11,013 nucleotides of DNA, taken from positions 1 to 11,013 of the forward strand of contig DAOTXR010000016.1 in the NCBI GenBank assembly GCA_034435375.1. Reading direction: 5' to 3'. This document shows, in pieces, positions 5,189 through 10,940 of this stretch. A program made the translations under genes and the position numbers. Under the pieces are notes generated by a model. The model was not told the origin of the DNA. It ran no database searches and was given only the letters and a program-made list of their open reading frames with translations. Origin of the DNA: DAOTXR01 sp034435375. Lineage in GTDB: Bacteria; Chloroflexota; Anaerolineae; Aggregatilineales; UBA3940. Every line of letters begins with the position of its first letter. The stretch's first letter is position 1.

Positions 5189-7714
5189 TCAGCCCACTAC
5201 CCGCCCCATCTCCCGCACATCGTATCCCGGCAGCGCCGCGACGGCTGTCCGGAAGGGACCGTCTTCCAACAATGCCAGCAGCGGCGCAAGCAGGTCGCTC
5301 TCAGCGTGCTCGCGCGGGATCACCAAGTCGTAGCGCTCCCAGCCCACCGGCACGAAGTCCAGACCCAGCGCCTGTGCGGCGGCCCGCACTCCCAGCCCAC
5401 ACGAGGCAGCTCCGCTGGCCACCGCCGCGGCCACTGCCAGGTGGGTAAACTCCTCTCGCTCATAGCCATGCACCTGCTCCGCCGCAATTCCCCGCCGACT
5501 TAGCTCATAATCGAGCAGCAGGCGCGTCCCGGCCCCTCGCTGCCGGTTGGCAAACGTCACATCTTCTCGCGCCAGGTCCTCAAAGCCGCCGATGCGCTGC
5601 GGGTTGCCCGCCGGGACGATCAGCCCTTGCTCGCGGTGCACCAGCGTAACGAGCACGATCTCCCGTCCTGCCAGATATTGGTCAACATACCGTCGGTTAT
5701 ACTCGCCAGTCTCCGGATCGAGCAGATGCGACCCGGCCAGGTGGGCTTCGCCGCGCTTCAGCGCGATCAACCCGCCCAGGCTGCCCACATTGGCCGAGGC
5801 CAGCCGAGCGCCTGGCGCGCGCTCAGCCAGAAACTGGGCCAGCAGATCGAGCGTCAGGTCATGCGATCCAATCGCCACAATCGTCCGGGCGATCTCCCTG
5901 GGCGTGCGGTACAGGTGCACTGTCACTGGCGCACCAGCATCCAGCCCTTCCGAAAAGCGGGGAATGCGCACGATGCCATCGGCTCGCACCAGCGACGTAA
6001 TCACTCCGGCCCCGCGCGACAGGGGTGTGGCGATGACCCGCTGACCCACCTGCCCCACCGTCACTCGCACATAGTCGTCGTCGCCTGTCGGCGATACCAC
6101 CTTGCGGCTGATGACGGCCTGCAGAGTGGGTGGCTCGGCAGGCAGACGGCCCAACCAGCGGCTGATCAGCGGCTCGACAAACATCTCGCCGGTCAGCGCC
6201 GCTGAAACGGGATAGCCCGGCACGCCGATCACCGGCACACGCCGGGCAGCCCCGCCTTCCCTCTCCGGCGATGCTGGGGCGCGCCTCATCCCCTTCCGAG
6301 CCGCCTGCGGCGGCTCTCCTTCCCCCTCTTCATTGAATGGAGAGGGGGAAGGTCGGGATGGGGGTGAGGCGGCCATCCGCGCCGCGTCGAGGATGCGTGC
6401 CAGTGCTCCCTCCAGGTTGTTCATCACGTCCTCATCGGTCAGGCGCACCACACGCATCCCCAGGCTTTCGAGATACTCCTGTCGAATGGCATCCTCGTTG
6501 GGGGTGTACTGATGAACCGGCCCGTCCACCTCGACCACAAGCCCCAAGTCTGCACAGTAGAAGTCTACAATAAACCGGCCAATGACATGCTGGCGGCGGA
6601 ACTTCAGCCTTTCCAAGCGACGACCTCGTAAGGACTGCCAGAGCCGATCCTCTGAGGGTGTTGGCTTATGCCGCTTCTGCCGAGCAAGAGGTTTGAGCGT
6701 CGCCCAAAGGGCGCCGATCTGCGGAATATGAGCAGCCTCACCCCCTCTCCCCCTCTCCACCTGTGGAGAGGAAGGTCGGGAGGAGGGTGAGGCCCTCACC
6801 ATCCCAAACACCACCGGATGTCCCGGCCTCACCGCGATCCCGTGCACCAGCACCTCCCCTAGCTCCTCAACCACGTGCACGGTGTAATCCTCGCTCCCCG
6901 CGCTCGATCCGGCGTTCACCAGCACCAGGTCGTGATCGCAGGCCGCCTCGGCCACCGCCGCCCGGATCGCCGCGTAGTTGTCAGGCACGATAGGCCAGCG
7001 GGTGGCGACCCCGCCCCACTGTTCGACCTGCGCCGCCAGCACCAGGCTGTTGAACTCAATGACCTGCCCCGGTCGAGGCGCTCCCCGGCCCTCTCCGGCC
7101 TCCTCGATGCGGATCAGCTCGCTCCCCGTGGGGAGGATCGCCACGCGCGGCTTCCTGCGCACCCACACGCCTGCATGCCCGCTCCCGGCCACCGCCCCCA
7201 GATCGATCGGGCGCAGGGTGTGATTGGCTGGGAGCACCAGCTCGGTCGCCACCATGTCCTCGCCCATCGGGCGGACATGGTGCCAGGGCGCTACCGGCGC
7301 ATGGATGATCAACTCGCCGGGGGTTTCACCGGCCTGCACATGCTCGACCATGATCACCGCATCAGCCCAGGGCGGCAGCGGGTGGCCAGTGTTGACGGGC
7401 TGGGCAGGTCTGGTCACACGATCTAGGTCGGCAACCTCAGGTCCCACCAGCGCCATGGTCAGCGGGTTGGTCTCCGAGGCTCCCTGCGTGTCACGCGCCC
7501 GGACGGCGTAGCCATCCATGGCGCTGGCGTGGTAGTGCGGAGACGACATCGCCGCCCATACCGGTTCCGCTGTGACGCGCCCCAGGGCCTCACCGAGCGG
7601 CACCCACTCGCCAGGCAGAGGCTGCCACAGCCCAGCTTCCTTCAGCGCTTCCACCAGCCGCGCCCAGGCTTCGTCTTTTGGAATGTCCTGTAGATAGACG
7701 CTGCGTTTAGGCAT
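5189..7714 (-). CDS. moeA: MoeA-PBP fusion (molybdopterin molybdotransferase) with an inserted DUF559 nuclease domain
   Basis: 841 residues from the ATG at 7714, chosen because GGAG lies about 6 nt upstream and MPKRSVYLQDIP fits this subfamily; GTG at 7753 and ATG at 7726 are alternatives. MoeA inserts molybdate (or tungstate) into adenylylated molybdopterin in the cytoplasm. Residues about 5-305 hold MoeA domains with HASAMDGYAVRA, NAGSSAGSEDYT (variant of the GGVSxGDxD loop) and VHGIAVRPGHPVVFG. The matching PVIGVPGYPVSA motif appears only at about 494, because residues about 307-492 are an inserted segment with a DUF559 endonuclease domain (about 341-446) between repeat-derived Ser/Pro/Arg/Gly-rich linkers. 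A MoeA C-terminal domain follows (about 530-603). A PBP-like domain comes last (about 609-835; GSHDLTLDLL, HLLDPETGEYN), which probably binds an oxyanion or ligand. The frame is open throughout. Whether the enzyme still folds is unknown. Confidence 0.92.
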   Translation of the reverse strand: MPKRSVYLQDIPKDEAWARLVEALKEAGLWQPLPGEWVPLGEALGRVTAEPVWAAMSSPHYHASAMDGYAVRARDTQGASETNPLTMALVGPEVADLDRVTRPAQPVNTGHPLPPWADAVIMVEHVQAGETPGELIIHAPVAPWHHVRPMGEDMVATELVLPANHTLRPIDLGAVAGSGHAGVWVRRKPRVAILPTGSELIRIEEAGEGRGAPRPGQVIEFNSLVLAAQVEQWGGVATRWPIVPDNYAAIRAAVAEAACDHDLVLVNAGSSAGSEDYTVHVVEELGEVLVHGIAVRPGHPVVFGMVRASPSSRPSSPQVERGRGGEAAHIPQIGALWATLKPLARQKRHKPTPSEDRLWQSLRGRRLERLKFRRQHVIGRFIVDFYCADLGLVVEVDGPVHQYTPNEDAIRQEYLESLGMRVVRLTDEDVMNNLEGALARILDAARMAASPPSRPSPSPFNEEGEGEPPQAARKGMRRAPASPEREGGAARRVPVIGVPGYPVSAALTGEMFVEPLISRWLGRLPAEPPTLQAVISRKVVSPTGDDDYVRVTVGQVGQRVIATPLSRGAGVITSLVRADGIVRIPRFSEGLDAGAPVTVHLYRTPREIARTIVAIGSHDLTLDLLAQFLAERAPGARLASANVGSLGGLIALKRGEAHLAGSHLLDPETGEYNRRYVDQYLAGREIVLVTLVHREQGLIVPAGNPQRIGGFEDLAREDVTFANRQRGAGTRLLLDYELSRRGIAAEQVHGYEREEFTHLAVAAAVASGAASCGLGVRAAAQALGLDFVPVGWERYDLVIPREHAESDLLAPLLALLEDGPFRTAVAALPGYDVREMGRVVG
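6283..6370 (-). repeat. Palindromic repeat family, copy B (3' flank of the DUF559 insert)
   Basis: An 88-bp element with terminal inverted repeats GCCTCATCCCC (6283-6293) and GGGGTGAGGC (6361-6370). Its core is a long hairpin: 6318-6334 pairs with 6336-6352, 17 bp with one mismatch around a central G. A second small palindrome GCCGCC-TGC-GGCGGC sits at 6300-6314. Read in the MoeA direction it starts like copy C, with GCCTCACCC then TCCCGACCTTCC. It is fully translated within MoeA as a linker (ASPPSRPSPSP...EEGEGEPP). Confidence 0.8.
6735..6793 (-). repeat. Palindromic repeat family, copy C (5' flank of the DUF559 insert)
   Basis: A 59-bp element with terminal inverted repeats GCCTCACCCC (6735-6744) and GGGTGAGGC (6785-6793). 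The perfect core hairpin is CTCTCCAC-CT-GTGGAGAG (6753-6770). In the MoeA direction it begins GCCTCACCC and shares TCCCGACCTTCC with copy B. It is translated as ASPSSRPSSPQVERGRGGEA at the junction where the MoeA sequence stops and the nuclease module begins. Confidence 0.8.
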
Positions 7715-7778
7715 CACATTCTCCATCACCACCCCCGACGTGCATTTCCCCACACTCGATGGGCGTTCTCTGCGTGCA

Positions 7779-8552
7779 TCACGGCTGACGATCCTGGATT
7801 CGCGTTGCCCCGGCCCACACCCACGCCTCCGCCCCCCGCAGCAGCCACGCCGACAGGATCAGCGGATAGGCATGGGCACTGAGACAGGCTCCGTAACAGT
7901 AACAGTCCGGGCACATCAGATAGTTAAGGTACATGCGGGCCGTCGCTAGGGCTAGGCCCAGCGGCGCGATCACCCACACCAGCGGCGTCCCGATCAGGGC
8001 CAAGGTGGCCTGACCCCAGCGCAGGGCTGCGTACACGCCCAACGCTGCCGCCGACAGATTCACGGCCAACAGTCCGGCAGCTACAACCAGGACGTTCACT
8101 GCCGCCATCGGGTCATACAATGTACGCCGCAGCAGCGGATCCCACAGGCGGGGATCGAGGCTGCATGCCACCAGCAGGGGGATCAGCCCACCCAGGAGCA
8201 TGTACATCAGCCGCAGCCGGTATAGCACCGCGCGGTAGTACACCCGCACGATCTGCCGCTCTGGCACCTGCGTGAGGCTGATCAGGCGGGTCTGCGGGAC
8301 GCTGTGGACCGTCGTCGTGAAGATCAGCGCATACAGCGCCGTCACAGGCGGAGCGCCCATCAGGCCCAAAATCGCCGCGACCTGCACCAGGTAGTACAGC
8401 GCTCTGACGCCGGGCGACACGGGCGGCAGCAGCGTAAACACGATCAGGCTGGCCAGCGCCAGGCCGGCGCCCGCAGCCGTCGATGCCAGCATGGACGGGC
8501 CTCGTGACGTGCGCGTCAGGTAGCGGTAAAGCTGATCGGACACACGCCTCAC
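7779..8552 (-). CDS. Polytopic membrane protein, unrecognised, with a four-Cys cluster
   Basis: 257 residues with roughly six to seven hydrophobic segments (about 23-45, 50-80, 115-130, 150-172, 182-205 and a weaker one near 228-240). The GTG start at 8552 overlaps the TGA of the preceding gene by 4 nt, implying translational coupling; no good independent ribosome site is seen. The stretch TRLISLTQVPERQIVRVYYRAVLYRLR loosely resembles the cytoplasmic coupling segment of ABC-2-type permeases, but no ATPase gene is adjacent, so this is weak. Near the C-terminus Cys214, 217, 219 and 223 form CxxCxCxxxC between hydrophobic stretches, a possible metal or redox site. I do not recognise the family. 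It lies in a probable operon with the hydrolase and the small membrane protein upstream and MoeA-PBP downstream. Confidence 0.75.
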   Translation of the reverse strand: MRRVSDQLYRYLTRTSRGPSMLASTAAGAGLALASLIVFTLLPPVSPGVRALYYLVQVAAILGLMGAPPVTALYALIFTTTVHSVPQTRLISLTQVPERQIVRVYYRAVLYRLRLMYMLLGGLIPLLVACSLDPRLWDPLLRRTLYDPMAAVNVLVVAAGLLAVNLSAAALGVYAALRWGQATLALIGTPLVWVIAPLGLALATARMYLNYLMCPDCYCYGACLSAHAYPLILSAWLLRGAEAWVWAGATRIQDRQP

Positions 8553-8806
8553 CCTGGGCCTGCGGCCCCGATCCGTTCAGGATCGAGCGCACGCGCCGCC
8601 TGCGCGAAGAAGGCCACGCCAAAAGCGACGGGAAGAGCCGCCAGCGCCACCAACGTAAACGACCCGAAGCCTACGATGGCGATTTGCGCCACAACCACCG
8701 CGACCATCCCCAGCACCCACGCCAAAGCTGGACCGATCCGCTGCCTCCACAGCAACGGCGGTCGGGCGCGGCAGGTGAGGTGCGCCCCAACTGGATTGCT
8801 GCTCAT
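8549..8806 (-). CDS. Small two-helix membrane protein, unrecognised
   Basis: 85 residues from the ATG at 8806, which lies 8 nt after the hydrolase stop; a longer in-frame version from 8896 would overlap the hydrolase gene and read hydrolase-shadow sequence. After a basic N-terminal tail (CRARPPLLWRQR) there are two adjacent hydrophobic segments (about 26-47 and 50-71), then a short tail ending AAGPG. Its stop overlaps the GTG start of the next gene by 4 nt. No strong Shine-Dalgarno is present, which fits coupling to the hydrolase. It probably acts with the downstream polytopic protein, judged only from the tight spacing. No family is recognised. Confidence 0.65.
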   Translation of the reverse strand: MSSNPVGAHLTCRARPPLLWRQRIGPALAWVLGMVAVVVAQIAIVGFGSFTLVALAALPVAFGVAFFAQAARALDPERIGAAGPG

Positions 8807-8814
8807 GGCACGGT

Positions 8815-9543
8815 TCACTGCCGATGCTCCATGACATCCACCTGGGCCAAAAACAGCCGGATGGCCCCCACAAAGCGCCGAGAGTCGGGCATCCATAACA
8901 CGTGTCCCGACCCCTCAAACACGGTCAACAGCGCCATCGGCAGGCTCCGCAGGTAGCGCTGCGCGTCAGCTTCCGAAAGCAGCGAGTCAGGTTGGTCGCC
9001 GCGCATGATCAGCACGGGGCAGGTAATCCGGCCCAGGCTGTCCCACAGCAGAACCTCGCACGACTCACGCTGGATGGCTTGCGCAGCGCCAGGCTGGAGG
9101 GCATCCATCCCGCCCGCCAACGCCCGCTCGACCCATTCTGCCGTGAAGGCCGGGTAGCGGGCTGGATAGTCCCCCACGATCAGCCCGGCCACGCGCTGGG
9201 GGTGCCGAAGGGCGTACCCCAGCGCAAACGCCGCCCCCAGCGAATAGCCCATCAGACACAGGCGATCTAGCCCCGCCGACTCAGCCACCGCTTCCACATC
9301 TGAGACCTGATCCTCGAAGGTGTAGCCAGCGGGTGGCGCATCACTCCGGCCCCGCCCACGCAAGCTCAGCGACAGACAGCGACGCGGGGCCAGCGCTTCG
9401 AAATGAGCGCTGTACATCTCGGCGGCGCCTGCCGCGCCCGGCACACACAACAGCGGCAGACCCGATTCCGGCGGAGCATCAGCTCCGTAGTCCACAAAAT
9501 GTAGGCGTACACCACGATTCTCGGCCCAACGGTCAGCCATCAT
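8815..9543 (-). CDS. Alpha/beta hydrolase fold protein
   Basis: 242 residues from the ATG at 9543, with GGAGGA 11 nt upstream; GTG at 9570 would add nine residues and include that ribosome site within the gene. The fold is clear: strand and oxyanion loop (LLCVPGAAGAAEMY), SLRGRGRSD, nucleophile elbow GYSLGAA (Ser101), acid Asp183 in LIMRGDQPD and His214 in GSGHVLW. The lid is short, as in small esterase, lactonase or proline-iminopeptidase-like members. No signal peptide, so cytoplasmic. Substrate is unknown. It is the first gene of the probable four-gene minus-strand unit and is divergent from the PerR-like gene across about 180 bp. Confidence 0.88.
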   Translation of the reverse strand: MMADRWAENRGVRLHFVDYGADAPPESGLPLLCVPGAAGAAEMYSAHFEALAPRRCLSLSLRGRGRSDAPPAGYTFEDQVSDVEAVAESAGLDRLCLMGYSLGAAFALGYALRHPQRVAGLIVGDYPARYPAFTAEWVERALAGGMDALQPGAAQAIQRESCEVLLWDSLGRITCPVLIMRGDQPDSLLSEADAQRYLRSLPMALLTVFEGSGHVLWMPDSRRFVGAIRLFLAQVDVMEHRQ

Positions 9544-9575
9544 GGCGATCTTGCTCCTCCAGGCTGTCACGAACC

Positions 9576-9596
9576 CTCACTCTCGATCATAGTGAG
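9576..9596. promoter_or_regulatory. Inverted repeat overlapping the hydrolase -10 region
   Basis: CTCACT (9576-9581) and AGTGAG (9591-9596) are perfect 6-bp inverted repeats with a 9-nt spacer. They overlap the proposed -10 of the hydrolase promoter, as an operator would. The regulator is unknown. Confidence 0.3.
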
Positions 9597-9613
9597 ATTG
9601 GCCCAAACGCCAA
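9586..9613 (-). promoter_or_regulatory. Promoter candidate for the hydrolase operon
   Basis: On the minus strand: -35 TTGGCG (9613-9608), a 16-nt spacer, and -10 TATGAT (9591-9586). Matches to consensus are 4/6 and 5/6. It lies about 43 bp upstream of the chosen hydrolase start. Confidence 0.4.
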
Positions 9614-9619
9614 ACCAGA

Positions 9620-9640
9620 CAGGCGCAGCTCAAGCGCCTG
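9620..9640. promoter_or_regulatory. Inverted repeat between divergent promoters
   Basis: CAGGCGC (9620-9626) and GCGCCTG (9634-9640) form a perfect 7-7-7 dyad directly abutting the -35 box of the PerR-gene promoter and just upstream of the hydrolase -35. A dyad here could be an activator or operator site, or chance in GC-rich DNA. Confidence 0.3.
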
Positions 9641-9669
9641 TTGACAGAGGCGCGCGCGGGAGGTAGAAT
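9641..9669 (+). promoter_or_regulatory. Sigma70-type promoter of the PerR-like gene
   Basis: A perfect -35 TTGACA (9641-9646), a 17-nt spacer and -10 TAGAAT (9664-9669, 5/6). The expected transcription start is near 9676, giving a leader of about 47 nt before the ATG at 9723. This is the strongest promoter match I see in the window. Confidence 0.72.
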
Positions 9670-9678
9670 GGACCTATC

Positions 9679-9693
9679 GAATAACGATTCTCA
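9679..9693. promoter_or_regulatory. Putative Fur/PerR-family operator near the transcription start
   Basis: GAAT-AACG-ATTC (9679-9690) is a dyad in the only AT-rich patch of this leader. On the other strand the surrounding sequence reads TGAGAATCGTTATTC, similar in form to the 7-1-7 boxes bound by Fur-superfamily regulators. Its position at about +1 to +15 suits autorepression. It does not match the Bacillus PerR consensus closely. Confidence 0.35.
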
Positions 9694-9699
9694 ACAGAG

Positions 9700-9716
9700 A
9701 GAAAGTCGCACTTTCT
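9700..9716 (+). promoter_or_regulatory. Perfect 7-3-7 hairpin just before the PerR-like start codon
   Basis: AGAAAGT (9700-9706), CGC, ACTTTCT (9710-9716) are exact inverted repeats ending 6 nt before the ATG. It occupies the ribosome-binding region, where no good Shine-Dalgarno is seen, so as RNA it could limit translation; as DNA it could be a second operator. Confidence 0.4.
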
Positions 9717-9722
9717 GGGCAG

Positions 9723-10172
9723 ATGAAGGACCCTCAGAGCAGGCTGGCTGAACTGGTTGAGAGGTTGAGAGAACGCGGTTGCCGTATCACGCCCCAGCGT
9801 CTCGCCATCCTCAGGATTCTGGCCGCCAGCGCAGGGCACCCCACAGCTGAACACATCTTCGACCAGATCAGAAGCGAGTTCCCCACCACCAGCCTGGCCA
9901 CGGTCTACAAGACAATCGCAACGCTCAAGGAGTTGGGGGAAGTGCTCGAGTTGGAGTTCAGCAACGAAAGCAATCGCTACGATGGGAACAAGCCCTACCC
10001 TCACACCCACCTGATTTGCGTGAAGTGTCATGACATTGTCGATCCAGACATAGATATTCTGGATGGCCTGCCCCAGCAGATGGCTGCACGCGCCGGCTAT
10101 CAACTGATCTCCCACCGCTTTGACATCTATGGCATCTGCCCAAGATGTCAGCGCGAGGCGACGCAATGCTGA
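9723..10172 (+). CDS. perR: PerR-like Fur-family metalloregulator
   Basis: 149-residue Fur-superfamily repressor, a cytoplasmic dimer that uses metal occupancy to control DNA binding. The N-terminal winged helix (about 1-80) has RITPQRLAILRILAAS and the recognition-helix region TSLATVYKTIATLKELG. Structural zinc cysteines are present as C99xxC102 and C139xxC142. All five regulatory ligands of Bacillus PerR have counterparts: His39, Asp87, His94, His96 and Asp107. The tail HRFDIYGICPRC is PerR-like, which favours peroxide sensing over iron-only Fur, though Mur/Zur-type specificity cannot be excluded. It has its own promoter, a likely autoregulatory site and a terminator. The downstream Dps-like ferritin is a plausible target. 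Confidence 0.9.
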   Translation: MKDPQSRLAELVERLRERGCRITPQRLAILRILAASAGHPTAEHIFDQIRSEFPTTSLATVYKTIATLKELGEVLELEFSNESNRYDGNKPYPHTHLICVKCHDIVDPDIDILDGLPQQMAARAGYQLISHRFDIYGICPRCQREATQC

Positions 10173-10190
10173 GCAGTCGCCTTTTTTTTT
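10157..10190 (+). terminator. Intrinsic terminator of the PerR-like gene
   Basis: GGCGAC (10157-10162) pairs with GTCGCC (10176-10181), followed by nine T residues (10182-10190). The stem starts inside the last codons and the TGA stop lies in the loop, where a small TGCT/AGCA inner stem is also possible. It separates the regulator from the ferritin gene. Confidence 0.88.
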
Positions 10191-10360
10191 GGCCACCTTG
10201 TGGCGAGCCATTATCCAATAATATTGATCCGCAAATAGAAGGAAATTTCAATTCAAAGGAGGGAGTAACGGGCATTCTGATCAGCAATCTAGGCCAAAGC
10301 TGCTCTCACGTTCGGTTCACAGTCCAGGCAAGGATCACTGGCATTAGGAGGATATGACCC
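10191..10360 (+). promoter_or_regulatory. Leader/promoter region of the Dps-like gene
   Basis: This 170-bp gap follows the terminator, so the ferritin gene needs its own promoter. An AT-rich block at 10211-10255 contains the odd palindrome CAATA-A-TATTG (10216-10226) and the even palindrome GAAATTTC (10242-10249), both plausible regulator sites. No -35/-10 pair is convincing; TTGATC (10224) with TTCAAT (10247) is a weak option. The gene's ribosome site AGGAGGAT is at 10346-10353. A second Shine-Dalgarno-like AAAGGAGGG at 10255-10263 has no ATG or GTG near it. Confidence 0.45.
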
Positions 10361-10915
10361 ATGGCCCACGTAGCGAGAGAAATGGTTGAGCAGGCAGGCA
10401 TCGATGTCGATCATCTGTTGGACCTGCTCATCAAAAATGCATCGGCAGAGCTGACCACTTACTACTACTACACTATCCTGCGCGTCAACCTGATCGGGTT
10501 GGAAGGCGAAGGTCTCAAAGCCATCACGGAAGATGCCCGCATCGAGGATCGCAACCACTTTGAAGCCCTGGTTCCACGCATCTATGAGCTGGGCGGCGCG
10601 CTGCCACGCAACATGAACGATTTTCACGACATTTCGGCCTGCCCGCCAGCCTATCTACCTGACGACCCAACAGACATCCACGCCATGCTCACCGTGCTGG
10701 TCAACGCTGAGCGTTGTGCGGTCAAAGGCTACACTGAAATCTGCCATTTGACGGCGGGCAAGGATCACCGGACCTACGAGCTGGCGCTGGCGATCCTGAA
10801 TGAGGAAGTTGAGCACGAGTCATGGTTCGCCGAATTCCTGGGAGAAGGCCCTTCTGGACATGGCGGGGTGCGCCGTGAGGGACATTCTCCCCACGTCTCC
10901 AAATTCCTGACGTGA
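10361..10915 (+). CDS. Dps-like (DPSL, thioferritin-type) ferritin
   Basis: 184-residue ferritin-like four-helix protein, likely a 12-subunit cytoplasmic cage that oxidises Fe(II) with peroxide. The ATG at 10361 has AGGAGGAT 7 nt upstream. Candidate di-iron ligands are Glu30 (SAELTTYYYYT), Glu62 or Asp63 with His66 (ARIEDRNH), Glu117 (NAERCA), and Glu149 with His152 (EEVEHE). The cysteine-bearing motif AERCAVKGYTEIC (Cys119, Cys128), with Cys94 in SACPPAYLP, matches the signature of Dps-like/thioferritin proteins known from archaea and some bacteria. The Gly/His-rich tail (GPSGHGGVRREGHSPH) is presumably flexible. It lies directly after the PerR-like gene and is a likely peroxide-stress effector. 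Confidence 0.9.
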   Translation: MAHVAREMVEQAGIDVDHLLDLLIKNASAELTTYYYYTILRVNLIGLEGEGLKAITEDARIEDRNHFEALVPRIYELGGALPRNMNDFHDISACPPAYLPDDPTDIHAMLTVLVNAERCAVKGYTEICHLTAGKDHRTYELALAILNEEVEHESWFAEFLGEGPSGHGGVRREGHSPHVSKFLT

Positions 10916-10940
10916 TGAGCGGGGAGCCTCTGATCTGATC

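Larger units (their letters stand above)
6283..6793 (-). mobile_element. Repeat-bounded DUF559 nuclease module inserted in frame in moeA
   Basis: The segment bounded by repeat copies B and C separates two motifs (RPGHPVVFG and PVIGVPGYPVSA) that are normally adjacent in MoeA. The domain it carries (DNA about 6383-6694) has the DUF559 pattern: TPSEDRLWQSLR, LKFRRQHVIGRFIVDFYC, LVVEVDGPVH and LGMRVVRLTDEDV. That includes the putative PD-(D/E)XK residues Asp384 and Glu395/Asp397 (841-residue numbering). Both repeats are in direct orientation. Two short repeat-like fringes (GTGAGG next to C, ATGAGGCGCGCC next to B) might be remnants of a target duplication, but this is not clear. No transposase, intein or group I intron signature is visible. 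The mobility mechanism is inferred. Confidence 0.65.

Noticed and set aside
6283..6793. Intein in MoeA
   Set aside because: No Cys/Ser at the N-junction, no His-Asn at the C-junction and no splicing blocks; the nuclease is DUF559-like rather than LAGLIDADG or HNH homing type.
6283..6793. MoeA as a pseudogene broken by the insertion
   Set aside because: The frame is open across the insert and all downstream motifs (PVIGVPGYPVSA, PBP domain) are intact, so it is treated as a coding gene, although loss of activity is possible.
10255..10357. Leader peptide gene between the regulator and the ferritin, after the AAAGGAGGG site
   Set aside because: The open frame ends exactly over the ferritin ribosome site, but the only start at suitable distance is ATT; no ATG, GTG or TTG fits.
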